Source of the DNA: Mastigocoleus sp. MO_188.B34
GTDB lineage: Bacteria > Cyanobacteriota > Cyanobacteriia > Cyanobacteriales > Nostocaceae
DNA: 64,000 nucleotides
Direction of reading: 5' to 3'
Assembly: GCF_030065675.1 (NCBI RefSeq)
Contig: NZ_JASJDK010000011.1
Span: forward strand, 32,300 to 96,299
Shown here: positions 17,798-26,468 of the stretch, in pieces
Position numbering within the stretch: the first letter of the stretch is position 1
Layout of the letters: every line of letters starts with the position of its first letter
The notes under the pieces: model-generated
The model's database searches: none
Seen by the model: the letters and a program-made list of their open reading frames with translations, nothing else
What the model was told of the DNA's origin: nothing
Made by a program: the position numbers and the translations under genes

Positions 17798-20527
17798 CTA
17801 ATATCTTAACCAAGAACTAACATCAACTTGTAATTTTTGACCCAGCTTCAATATTTTCCGGTATTTACTCATATCCTCTGAATTGTGGGTAAGGATTTGT
17901 AATTGTGGAACAATTTGAGTGTACAAACAGTTCAAGTATAATTCTTGGGAGCGTTCTAACGAAATACCAATATCTAACTTGTGTGCAACATCAATTAATT
18001 GTTCCAAACGTTCAATACATGTGTGGAAACTACCGTTACTTTGATGCAATAATTGCCAAAGCAGTCGCTTAATTAATTCTTCAATTGTTTGCTTACTTTC
18101 TGGTGCTTTTAAATTACAGCGTAAATGTTTGGCTTCGGTAGCGATCGCCTCTAGTTCCAATAAATGATTCGAACTCAGTTGTGCTTCGGTAATGTCATGC
18201 TCTAAAGCTTTAATAGTTGTTTTACAGCGATATCCCAAAGCAACTTCTGCTGCGACTTGTAATTCCTGGGGTGCAGTTTGTCCATCCTGATGAAATGCTA
18301 GTAATACCCCGTAATTTTCCCTATAGGCTTGAGTATAAAGTTGATCGAGCCTCGTCAGAGTTTCTTGGGTTAGTAACCGCATGATTCGATGGCGTTCTTC
18401 TGCAAACATATTTTGCAAATTATAGGAATTTTCCCCAAACAACTTAGACATTGTCAAAATCACTCGGGCTGCACTTACTTCTTGCAGTACTCCAAATAAT
18501 TCTTCCTTAACTTGTGTATAAATCCGCCGTCCGGTAAAAGGTTGAATACAGCAGTGAAAATCCCAACCACCCAGATGAAGCACAGCAAATATGACATCTT
18601 CACTTTCCCAGGTAATATCTGACACTAACTTTAAGTGTCCGACAGCTAAAGTTAAAGTTCCCATACGTTGGAGCTGGTAATCTAACTCATGGGCACTGTA
18701 GCAGTAAACCTGTTTGTATTGAGAATGGGGTTGAGACGTTTTTTGGGGGTGAGGTTTCGATTGCTTTCTTTCAGCCGAAGTATATCCATTAAATAGGGAA
18801 GCGATTGCATGGTGAGCAGCGACTTTCGGAAGGCTAATTTGGGAGCTAACTACTAACTGACGGTAAACTCCAGCACCAGTTTTGAAGTAATCAATATTGC
18901 TCGGTGCTTCCTCCAGACGCTGAAGGAACTCTTTTTCTAATTGTACTCCCGCCACATCTCCGGCCAATTCCAAAGCACGGGCTGCATAACGGAGAATTTG
19001 GGTTCCCTCTGGGCGCGATATTTCTTCAAAAAACCAACCACAACTAGTAAACATCAACAAAGCATGACGTTGCATTTCTAATAAGCGCAAGGCGTCCACT
19101 TCTTCCGATGCATTTAATTCATGATTTTGGTGACTGCTCAAAAAACGATGGACATTGGCGTTGGAGCGATCGCGAATCACTTCAATATACTTGTCTCGTG
19201 CTTCCCAAGGATCGTTAAAAAACTCTCTACCATGTTCTTCATAAACTTCAATTAACCGATCCCGCAACCAATTAAGAGCATTTCGTAACGGACGTCGCCA
19301 TTTTAGGTGCCATCCCGGCGCACCTCCACAACCACAGTCATCTTGCCATCTATCGACTCCGTGGGAACAACTCCAAGCAGTAACGGGTTTTAGCTCAACT
19401 TCCCAAGCTGGGGAATTTAAACTTAGATAGTGACCAAAGTTGGTTAAAGTCCAACCTCTTCGTTTAAACTCTTCACTGAAAGCATAAGCCAAAGTTTTTT
19501 CAGTACCACTCTTATGGTGTCCGAAAGTTTCTCCATCGGTTGCAACAGAAATTAACTGTGCAGGACGATGATCCCCTCTGATCGCAGCCCCAATACGTCC
19601 AGCAAAATGGTTGGAATTATACACCACATCACTAAACCCCATATCGCGTGAGATGGGACCATCATAGAAAAAGATATCGATGTAAGGTCTGTTTTGAATC
19701 TCTGGTTTATCAATCTCCTGATTCTCAATCTCTTCTAAACCCTGACTTATGGAAATTTCCCTATTTCCTTTCAGGTAACACCGATAAGGTCGGGTGGGAT
19801 CGATTTGACCTCCTCCAACTTCACACCATTCGGGGTTGGTATCCTCAACTGTCGGTAGAAGACGACAGCGTTCTGCTTGGGAAGGAGCAAGAATAATAAA
19901 ACGAATTCCCTCCGCAATCAACACTTCAAGGGTTGGGTAGTCTACAGCCGTTTCCGCCAACCACATTCCTTCGGGATCACGACCAAATCGCGAACGAAAA
20001 TCTGCTTTCCCCCAACGGATTTGTGTATATTTATCTCTTTCGTTAGCCAAAGGCATAATTATGTGATTGTATACCTGCGCGATGGCGTTCCCATGACCAT
20101 TTAGACGCTCTCTAGATTTGCGATCCGCATCTAGAATTCGTTGATAAACTTCTACATCATGTGATTCCAACCATGACATTAATGTCGGTCCAATATTAAA
20201 ACTCAAATACTCATAATTATTAACGATCCCCGTTAATTCACCTCTATCATTTAAGACTCTAGCAAAGGCATTGGGACGATAACATTCATAATGTATTCGC
20301 TCGTTCCAATTATGAAATGGTGCAGCACTACTTTGACGTTCAATAGCATCTAAATAAGGATTTTCCCGTGGTGGCTGATAAAAATGTCCATGTACTGTAA
20401 CGTAAACACCAGTAGCCGAATTTAGGGGATCGGGCTGATAGGTATTTGCCGTATTTTTTTCTTCATTCAATATCGTGTCAGCATTAGCTGATTTTTCAAC
20501 TAAAGAAGTCATGTAGAGATTATCCAT
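17798..20527 (-). CDS. Glycoside hydrolase family 57 / DUF3536 protein
   Basis: The protein (about 909 residues) opens with a GH57-type catalytic domain: HGHFYQPPRENPYLD, then GMWLAETAVDYPTLE, where the Glu is the likely nucleophile, and later SVATDGETFGHHKSG with the likely acid/base Asp. A second half (about residues 480-900) matches the helical DUF3536 region that accompanies this subfamily. GH57 enzymes act on alpha-glucans such as glycogen (amylases, 4-alpha-glucanotransferases, branching enzymes), so a role in glycogen handling in the cytoplasm is likely but the reaction is not settled. Two upstream start options exist (TTG at 20545, ATG at 20527) plus an internal ATG at 20512; the first ATG is used here. 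No ribosome site decides it. Confidence 0.87.
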   Translation of the reverse strand: MDNLYMTSLVEKSANADTILNEEKNTANTYQPDPLNSATGVYVTVHGHFYQPPRENPYLDAIERQSSAAPFHNWNERIHYECYRPNAFARVLNDRGELTGIVNNYEYLSFNIGPTLMSWLESHDVEVYQRILDADRKSRERLNGHGNAIAQVYNHIIMPLANERDKYTQIRWGKADFRSRFGRDPEGMWLAETAVDYPTLEVLIAEGIRFIILAPSQAERCRLLPTVEDTNPEWCEVGGGQIDPTRPYRCYLKGNREISISQGLEEIENQEIDKPEIQNRPYIDIFFYDGPISRDMGFSDVVYNSNHFAGRIGAAIRGDHRPAQLISVATDGETFGHHKSGTEKTLAYAFSEEFKRRGWTLTNFGHYLSLNSPAWEVELKPVTAWSCSHGVDRWQDDCGCGGAPGWHLKWRRPLRNALNWLRDRLIEVYEEHGREFFNDPWEARDKYIEVIRDRSNANVHRFLSSHQNHELNASEEVDALRLLEMQRHALLMFTSCGWFFEEISRPEGTQILRYAARALELAGDVAGVQLEKEFLQRLEEAPSNIDYFKTGAGVYRQLVVSSQISLPKVAAHHAIASLFNGYTSAERKQSKPHPQKTSQPHSQYKQVYCYSAHELDYQLQRMGTLTLAVGHLKLVSDITWESEDVIFAVLHLGGWDFHCCIQPFTGRRIYTQVKEELFGVLQEVSAARVILTMSKLFGENSYNLQNMFAEERHRIMRLLTQETLTRLDQLYTQAYRENYGVLLAFHQDGQTAPQELQVAAEVALGYRCKTTIKALEHDITEAQLSSNHLLELEAIATEAKHLRCNLKAPESKQTIEELIKRLLWQLLHQSNGSFHTCIERLEQLIDVAHKLDIGISLERSQELYLNCLYTQIVPQLQILTHNSEDMSKYRKILKLGQKLQVDVSSWLRY

Positions 20528-20545
20528 GTTATAGAAAAAAAGCAA

Positions 20546-21086
20546 TATTATCCTGAAATTTCATCTTGAAATAATCCATGTATTGCTTAATATACTTGCG
20601 TTACAGCAAAACAAATTCATAGATGACAATTATGAAAAATGACAATTATGGAAAATATAGTTACAACAAATAATCAAACAATCTTCACAATAGATAGTAA
20701 TTTGTATTTACTTTACTTGAGCAAATGGCTGTTCCCTATAGCCAACAAACAACTGCTATTCTAACTAAATTCTTCAGAATTTTTTTTGTTGCAAGTTCCA
20801 ATGAATAAAACAGCAAAAATTTTATTACCCTTTAAGATTCTAAATCCCATCTTGCCTACAAATTATAAAATTTTATTTACAATTTTATACAGAAAATAAC
20901 AAATTTGTGATTGGTATTACCTCTACCATTACGAACAAACATTTTTATGAGAAACAGTAGATCTTCGGAACCTGAAATTAAGTCTTGCGAGGGTATTCTA
21001 GAGTATAATCCGTTGCGTTACCATCTCTCTGAGGCATCACGAGATTTTGTAATTTTGTGACTGGTATCCCTGATTTGAAATGATAA
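20546..21086. other. Gene-free spacer with two related short sequences
   Basis: No gene seen. Two similar stretches, ATTTGTGATTGGTATTA near 20909 and TTTTGTGACTGGTATCC near 21053, bracket about 145 bp just before the antiporter gene. Their meaning is unclear. The region must hold divergent promoters. Confidence 0.35.
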
Positions 21087-22184
21087 ATGTCAGTTAAAAA
21101 GAAAATATTTTCCGTCTTGTTAGCTTTTGTCCCAGTTTCAATCGCAGCCCACTTCCTAGGGTGGGGAGAATTAACTGTTTTCGTTACCGCTGGGTTAGCA
21201 ATTTTACCTTTAGCTGCTTGGATGGGTACAGCCACAGAGGAGATTGCTGTGGTGGTCGGTCCTTCATTAGGCGGATTGTTAAATGCTACTTTTGGTAATG
21301 CTACAGAACTAATTATTGCTTTGTTTGCCTTAAGGGCGGGACTCGTAGACGTAGTCAAAGCAAGTATCACTGGTTCGATTATTGGTAACTTACTGTTAGT
21401 GATGGGTTTGGCAATGCTTTTGGGTGGTTTGAGCCATAAAGAGCAAAATTTCCAGCCTGATGTGGCGCGATTAAATGCAGCTTCAATGAATTTGGCTGTA
21501 ATTGCGATTTTAGTCCCGACGGCGATGCACTTCACATCAAACAACGGGATTAGCCAAATTACATTGCAAAATTTATCTTTGGCTGTTGCTGCAGTCTTGA
21601 TTTTAGTTTACGCTTTAACCTTATTATTCTCTATGAAAACCCATTCTTATCTTTATGATGTGGGTGTAGTAGAGGGTTCTGAGCAATTGGTAAATAATGG
21701 TCACCAACCCAATGTTTGGAAGTGGATGGGAGTACTGCTACTTTGCACTGTACTAGTATCATTTGAGTCGGAGTTTTTGGTTGGTTCTTTGGAAGTAGCT
21801 ACATCCGAACTGGGTCTAACAGCATTATTTACTGGGGTTGTCATAGTTCCGATAATTGGTAATGCAGCAGAACATGCTACAGCAGTTACGGTCGCGATGA
21901 AAAACAAGATGGATTTATCTTTGTCTGTCGCTGTTGGCTCTAGCATGCAAATTGCTTTATTTGTTGCACCTGTACTGGTAATCGCAGGTTGGTTGTTTGG
22001 AAAACCAATGGATTTAGATTTCAACCCTTTTGAATTAGTAGCGGTAGCTGTATCGGTGTTGATTGCTAATAGTATTAGTTCTGATGGTAAGTCCAATTGG
22101 CTTGAAGGTACTTTATTACTAGCATCCTATGTGATTCTGGGTTTAGCTTTCTATTTTCATCCAGTTATAGAAGGAATTGGATAG
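21087..22184 (+). CDS. cax: Calcium/proton antiporter (CaxA family)
   Basis: The 365-residue membrane protein has about eleven hydrophobic segments and the two characteristic alpha-repeats of the CaCA superfamily: GNATELIIALFAL in the first half and GNAAEHATAVTVAMKNKMDL in the second, each with the acidic residue that binds the cation. A short acidic break between halves is present (VGVVEGSEQLV). It should export Ca2+ from the cytoplasm in exchange for H+, which matters for salt and alkaline tolerance. It stands alone and is followed by a good terminator. Confidence 0.93.
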   Translation: MSVKKKIFSVLLAFVPVSIAAHFLGWGELTVFVTAGLAILPLAAWMGTATEEIAVVVGPSLGGLLNATFGNATELIIALFALRAGLVDVVKASITGSIIGNLLLVMGLAMLLGGLSHKEQNFQPDVARLNAASMNLAVIAILVPTAMHFTSNNGISQITLQNLSLAVAAVLILVYALTLLFSMKTHSYLYDVGVVEGSEQLVNNGHQPNVWKWMGVLLLCTVLVSFESEFLVGSLEVATSELGLTALFTGVVIVPIIGNAAEHATAVTVAMKNKMDLSLSVAVGSSMQIALFVAPVLVIAGWLFGKPMDLDFNPFELVAVAVSVLIANSISSDGKSNWLEGTLLLASYVILGLAFYFHPVIEGIG

Positions 22185-22250
22185 ATAATCTATTTCAGAT
22201 TCAACTATATTTTTTGCAGATTTTTGCACATCAAAATTTAAACTCTTTGC

Positions 22251-22283
22251 ATGTTGGTGTAACTTACGCCAACATCTTTTTTT
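22251..22283 (+). terminator. Rho-independent terminator after the antiporter gene
   Basis: ATGTTGGTGTAA pairs with TTACGCCAACAT (one G-U pair) and is followed by CTTTTTTTG. This is a strong intrinsic terminator 66 bp after the stop codon. Confidence 0.85.
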
Positions 22284-22378
22284 GTTTTACCAGTTCTGTA
22301 CGAACAAAAGAGATAGAAAGTTTGAGACGACTAAAAACACCATAAAATAAAAAACATCACAAGATTGTGAATAAAAAG

Positions 22379-22564
22379 ATGAATAAAAAAATTGATGCGA
22401 GTCAATATGTAGAACAGGCAGCGTTATTATTAGATTTACAATTACGAGATGAATATCGAAATAGTGCGATCGCAAATTTTAAGAAAATTCAGGCGATCGC
22501 CAAGCTTGTGAATGAGTTTCCCTTACCGAAAGATATTGAAGTAGGGTCAAAATTTGAACCATGA
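22379..22564 (+). CDS. AtzG-like small subunit (DUF4089)
   Basis: This product of about 61 residues (MNKKIDASQYVEQAALL, then EYRNSAIANFKKIQAIAKLV and EFPLPKDIE) matches DUF4089/AtzG, a small helical protein that binds and stabilises the AtzE amidase in a heteromer resembling a GatCA transamidosome core. An in-frame GTG at 22367 would add four residues; the ATG at 22379 is preferred. It lies 58 bp upstream of the AtzE-like gene, in the same direction, as in the known pairs. Confidence 0.8.
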   Translation: MNKKIDASQYVEQAALLLDLQLRDEYRNSAIANFKKIQAIAKLVNEFPLPKDIEVGSKFEP

Positions 22565-22576
22565 GAGAATAATTTT

Positions 22577-22604
22577 TAATTCGTAATTCGTAATTCGTAA
22601 TTCG
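22577..22604. repeat. Heptamer tandem repeat (TAATTCG)x4
   Basis: Four exact copies of TAATTCG lie between the AtzG-like and AtzE-like genes. Heptanucleotide tandem repeats (STRR type) are common in heterocystous cyanobacteria. Confidence 0.85.
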
Positions 22605-22622
22605 TAGTCTGAATTTTAAACC

Positions 22623-24029
22623 ATGAATCTAGAACAAGCAGACGCGATCGCCACAGCAGATGCAGTACGTAACGGTAAAATTAGCGCAGTGGAAGTTACC
22701 CAAGCTGCATTAAATAGAATTACAGCACGACAACAGGAATTGAACTGTTTTACTGAGGTAACAGCCACAGCAGCTTTAGCAGATGCAAAACGTATTGATG
22801 AGGAAATTGCAGCAGGTAAAGACCCTGGTATGTTAACTGGTGTACCTTTTGCAGTTAAAAATTTGTATGATATCGCTGGTTTAACAACTCTTGCAGGTGC
22901 AAAAATCAATGCAGAAAACCCACCTGCGACCCAAGATGCTACAGCGATCGCCAAGTTAAAACAAGCAGGTGCAATTCTTGTCGGTGCTTTAAATATGGAT
23001 GAATATGCTTATGGGTTTGTGACCGAAAACTTTCATTATGGTGCGACCCATAATCCCCACGATTTAAAACGTATTGCTGGTGGATCGTCGGGAGGTTCAG
23101 CTGCTGCTGTTGCAGGTGGATTGGTTCCTTTAACTTTGGGTTCAGATACTAATGGTTCGATTCGGGTACCTGCGGCTTTATGTGGGATATTTGGTTTCAA
23201 GCCCACCTACGGTAGATTATCGCGTGCAGGTGTTGCTTTATTTTCTAGCAGTCTCGACCACGTTGGACCTTTCGCCCGTTCGGTCAGAGATATCGCTACA
23301 GTATTCGATTTACTTCAAGGAGAGGACGAAGGGGATCCCATCTGTACCAAACATCCTCCCGTAGAAACGCGCAATCTTATCAGTAGAAACACTAATATTG
23401 ATGACATTAAAATTGCGATTGCAGACGATTATTTTACTAAAAAAGCTGCACCGGAAGCCTTAGAAGCAGTGCACCATGTTGCTAAGGCTTTAAATGTAAG
23501 CGAACGTGTAACCATCCCAGAAGCAGAACGCGCCCGCGCAGCAGCATATATAATTACTGCATCCGAAGGTTCAAACTTGCATTTGGATGACTTGAGAAAG
23601 CGTCCCCAAGATTTCGATCCCGCCACACGCGATCGCTTTTTGGCTGGAGCATTAATTCCTGGTAGTTGGTATATTCAAGCCCAACGATTTAGAACTTGGT
23701 ATCGAGATCGAGTTCGAGAAATTTTTAGTAAAAATAACCGCGATCAAATTGATGTAATTTTGGCACCAACAACACCAATTACAGCACCCGAGATCGGACA
23801 ACAAACTATGGTGTTGGACGGTGAGGAAATTCTGGTTCGCCCTCATCTTGGCTTATTTACTCAACCATTATCTTTTATTGGCTTACCCGTTTTATCTGTT
23901 CCCATCCAACGTTCGAATGCTTTACCTTTAGGAGTGCAGTTAATAGCTGCTCCTTATAATGAAGAATTAATTTTAAGAGTTGCAGCAGTATTAGAAAAAA
24001 TAGGTGTAATTTCTACAGCAGTTGTTTAG
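22623..24029 (+). CDS. AtzE-family amidohydrolase (amidase signature enzyme)
   Basis: The 468-residue enzyme carries the amidase-signature triad: Lys in VPFAVKNLYDIAG, the cis-Ser in GGSSGGSAAAVAGG and the nucleophilic Ser in SDTNGSIRVPA. Characterised AtzE, with its partner AtzG, removes ammonia from 1-carboxybiuret in s-triazine breakdown. The AtzG-like gene directly upstream supports this subfamily over GatA. No allophanate hydrolase, urease or cyanuric acid hydrolase gene is in the window, so the natural substrate in this organism may differ. The likely benefit is nitrogen scavenging from ureide-like compounds. Confidence 0.87.
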   Translation: MNLEQADAIATADAVRNGKISAVEVTQAALNRITARQQELNCFTEVTATAALADAKRIDEEIAAGKDPGMLTGVPFAVKNLYDIAGLTTLAGAKINAENPPATQDATAIAKLKQAGAILVGALNMDEYAYGFVTENFHYGATHNPHDLKRIAGGSSGGSAAAVAGGLVPLTLGSDTNGSIRVPAALCGIFGFKPTYGRLSRAGVALFSSSLDHVGPFARSVRDIATVFDLLQGEDEGDPICTKHPPVETRNLISRNTNIDDIKIAIADDYFTKKAAPEALEAVHHVAKALNVSERVTIPEAERARAAAYIITASEGSNLHLDDLRKRPQDFDPATRDRFLAGALIPGSWYIQAQRFRTWYRDRVREIFSKNNRDQIDVILAPTTPITAPEIGQQTMVLDGEEILVRPHLGLFTQPLSFIGLPVLSVPIQRSNALPLGVQLIAAPYNEELILRVAAVLEKIGVISTAVV

Positions 24030-24098
24030 TTCGTGCGATGGAAAATGTAGTCGCTCATAGAAAGAAGAAAATTGTTACGATAGAACCAGGAAGCATTC

Positions 24099-24230
24099 TA
24101 TAGCGGTTTTCATTTTAATCAAATACATTTTCTAATTTCCAAATGTAGAGACGTAAAATTATGACCTTACGGTCACGCTGTGCTAATACGTCTCTACGAG
24201 GTGTACTACACTCAACCGAAAACCGCTATA
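24099..24230. mobile_element. MITE copy 1 (132 bp, 13-bp perfect terminal repeats)
   Basis: The ends are TATAGCGGTTTTC and its exact complement GAAAACCGCTATA. The element matches the copy at 63894-64000 almost throughout but is 25 bp longer. The extra bases lie inside the central GTAGAGACGTA / TACGTCTCTAC palindrome and carry a GACC-TTAC-GGTC hairpin. The outer TA at each end fits a TA target duplication of the IS630/Tc1-mariner type. It codes for nothing and lies in a spacer. Confidence 0.85.
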
Positions 24231-24324
24231 GTTCGTTTTTTAACGATGAGAATAAACTCGTTTCAATAGTAAATTACTAACCCAAGTTGCGACAGGAAAA
24301 ACTTTTAGATTCTCTTATATTTCC

Positions 24325-24350
24325 CTAAATCCGCCTTAAAAAGGGGGAAT
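24325..24350. repeat. Short CCGCCTT/AAGGGGG hairpin
   Basis: CCGCCTTAAAAAGGGGG folds with one mismatch and resembles a CCCCCTTAAAAAGGGGG hairpin often seen between cyanobacterial genes. It lies about 130 bp before the kinase gene. Confidence 0.4.
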
Positions 24351-24481
24351 TTGAATTAATTTCCCTCAAGTTATTGGACGCGCTGCGCGAACGGAGGTTA
24401 GAGGGATCTAAATCCAACAGACTTGAACTAGCAACTTACCTTACTATCACGCTTAACAGTTAAAGATAGAGATTAGTTCTG

Positions 24482-25978
24482 ATGAAAGACAAGGTTTTGC
24501 AGGGACGTTATAAAATTCAGCGACAATTAAGAAAAAATGCTGGAAGACACGCACTACTGGCAAAAGATTTAGTAACAGAAGAATTAGTCATCATCAAACT
24601 GTTAATCTTTGGTAGTGACTTTAAATGGCAGGATTTGAAACTGTTGACCAGGGAAGCCCAAATTCTTCAAGAACTATCTCATCCTGCAATTCCTCGCTAT
24701 CTTGACTATTTTGAACTCGATTTACCAGACTTAAAAGGTTTTGCTTTAGTACAAACCTATATCCCAGCACAGTCTTTAGTAGAACACCTAAGAGCAGGAC
24801 GTACCTTCAGCGAAATAGAACTTAAGCAAATTGCTAAATCTTTATTAAAGGTACTTATTTATCTTCACGAACGCCTCCCTCCCGTTATTCACCGCGATCT
24901 TAAAGCCAGTAATATTTTGCTTGGCGATCCCCCTTCTTACTACCTAAAGCACAGGAATAGTTCAAATTCAAAATCTCGAAAGAAATTTGGAAGTCATTCC
25001 TTGACCCATCGCTCTTGGGAAAATGTTGGTCAAGTATACGTAGTAGATTTTGGATCGGTTAAAACTGCAATGGCGCAGCAAGATGGAACCATGACAGTGG
25101 TGGGAACTTATGGTTATATGCCGCCAGAACAGTTCGGTGGACGTGCTTTTCCCGCATCTGATCTGTATGGTTTGGGAGCAACATTAATTCATCTGGTAAC
25201 AGGAAAACATCCTGCAGATTTGCTCCAGGATGACATGACAATTAAGTTCGAAGAATTAGTAAATCTTAGTCCTGCTTTTCTCGACTGGTTGAAGTGGTTA
25301 ACAGAACCAAGTTTAAAACTTCGCATGGGATCGGCGCGAAAAGCGCTGGAAGCCTTGGATATGTTGTCCCATCGTCACTTCCCCTTGGTTGTTTTTCAAC
25401 CACAGGATAGCAAAATTAAGTATCTCAACCAAAAAGATCTCCTAGAAGTTATTATTCCTCCCCCTGGTTTTAGTTTGAGGGTAGGATTTCTATGTTTTTT
25501 CGATTTGATTTGGCTTTCTTTACTAATTAATTGGAGCATTTCAGTTTGGGGAAAACCTTTGTTGGTATTGTTTCCTCTTTTTCACTGGGTATTTGCTATC
25601 TGGATTTTATTAGCAATTCTGTTTACCTTATTTGGCAAAATCCGTTTTTCTCTGACTCCAAAAAAGATTTCTCTGACTTACGAGTTATTTGGGTTAAAAT
25701 ATCCTTCACCTTTTCCAGCACACAGTGATGATATTTGGAAAATAGAATTGCTCGATCGCCACATTGTTAAACCCCAGGGGGCTAGAGTAGAACCAATTCG
25801 AGTTAGCGTACCTAATAAATTAATTATTTGGGCGAGAAAACGGAAATATGTCTTGGGACAAAATACTTTGACTCAATGGTTACGAATCAGTCAAAGAAAA
25901 GTTCTCCATGCTTCAGAGTTGGATTGGTTAGCACAAGAGATCGGTGACTGGTTAGAGCTACCAATTAGTAGGGAATAG
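24482..25978 (+). CDS. Membrane-attached Ser/Thr protein kinase
   Basis: The 498-residue protein has a Hanks-type kinase domain (about residues 9-290): the catalytic loop HRDLKASNI, the DFG motif (VVDFGSVK) and the activation-segment end GTYGYMPPEQF. The glycine-rich loop is weak (LRKNAGRH), while the ATP lysine in VIIKLL is present. A basic Ser/Asn-rich insert lies between catalytic loop and DFG. After the kinase come two adjacent membrane segments (about residues 335-385) and a cytoplasmic tail of about 110 residues of unknown fold. It stands alone, about 250 bp after a MITE. Confidence 0.88.
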   Translation: MKDKVLQGRYKIQRQLRKNAGRHALLAKDLVTEELVIIKLLIFGSDFKWQDLKLLTREAQILQELSHPAIPRYLDYFELDLPDLKGFALVQTYIPAQSLVEHLRAGRTFSEIELKQIAKSLLKVLIYLHERLPPVIHRDLKASNILLGDPPSYYLKHRNSSNSKSRKKFGSHSLTHRSWENVGQVYVVDFGSVKTAMAQQDGTMTVVGTYGYMPPEQFGGRAFPASDLYGLGATLIHLVTGKHPADLLQDDMTIKFEELVNLSPAFLDWLKWLTEPSLKLRMGSARKALEALDMLSHRHFPLVVFQPQDSKIKYLNQKDLLEVIIPPPGFSLRVGFLCFFDLIWLSLLINWSISVWGKPLLVLFPLFHWVFAIWILLAILFTLFGKIRFSLTPKKISLTYELFGLKYPSPFPAHSDDIWKIELLDRHIVKPQGARVEPIRVSVPNKLIIWARKRKYVLGQNTLTQWLRISQRKVLHASELDWLAQEIGDWLELPISRE

Positions 25979-26018
25979 CTGTAAATTACAGTAGAAACAA
26001 TACATTTATAAATCAATC

Positions 26019-26453
26019 TTATTCAAGATGCTGTATTGAAATTTGTATTAACTCCTCAAGTTTTTCCGCAACCTCCGTCCTATGACATCGACGCCAGTCT
26101 TTCTCCGCACACATCAGTAAAATATTTCCATTTACAGCAAGTTTTGCAACTTCTTGTAATGATTTTTGAGCCTTTTTTTTATCTGGAGGTTCCCATTTTG
26201 CATTACCAGATGTGTTACCCAGGGCTGGTTTAGAAATATATTTAATATTCTTTGAAACACAAAGTTTTTCAACTTGATCGCCGTACCATTTTCGACTCCA
26301 AGCACGCGGACTAAATCTCACATCTACAACAAATGATACATTATATTTTTCAAGATAATCGACAAATTCTTTGTAATCTTTACGATTCCCATATCCAAAG
26401 GTCAGTATATACTTTGTTTTACAGTTATCTTTAATAATATTTGAAATTACCAT
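26019..26453 (-). CDS. DUF488 domain protein
   Basis: This 144-residue product has the DUF488 signature: TFGYGNRKDYKEFVDYL at the N-terminus, VVDVRFSPRAWSRKW, and the C-terminal LMCAEKDWRRCHR with Cys and His residues. Function of the family is not established. The ATG at 26453 has GGGAAG at good spacing, so it is preferred to the upstream TTG. The gene directly upstream on the same strand ends 15 bp before it, which indicates an operon with the unrecognised partner described next. Confidence 0.85.
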   Translation of the reverse strand: MVISNIIKDNCKTKYILTFGYGNRKDYKEFVDYLEKYNVSFVVDVRFSPRAWSRKWYGDQVEKLCVSKNIKYISKPALGNTSGNAKWEPPDKKKAQKSLQEVAKLAVNGNILLMCAEKDWRRCHRTEVAEKLEELIQISIQHLE

Positions 26454-26468
26454 TATCAAATTCTTCCC

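Noticed and set aside
20978..21544. A 188-codon minus-strand frame overlapping the antiporter gene
   Set aside because: It lies opposite strongly conserved antiporter motifs and has no family match.
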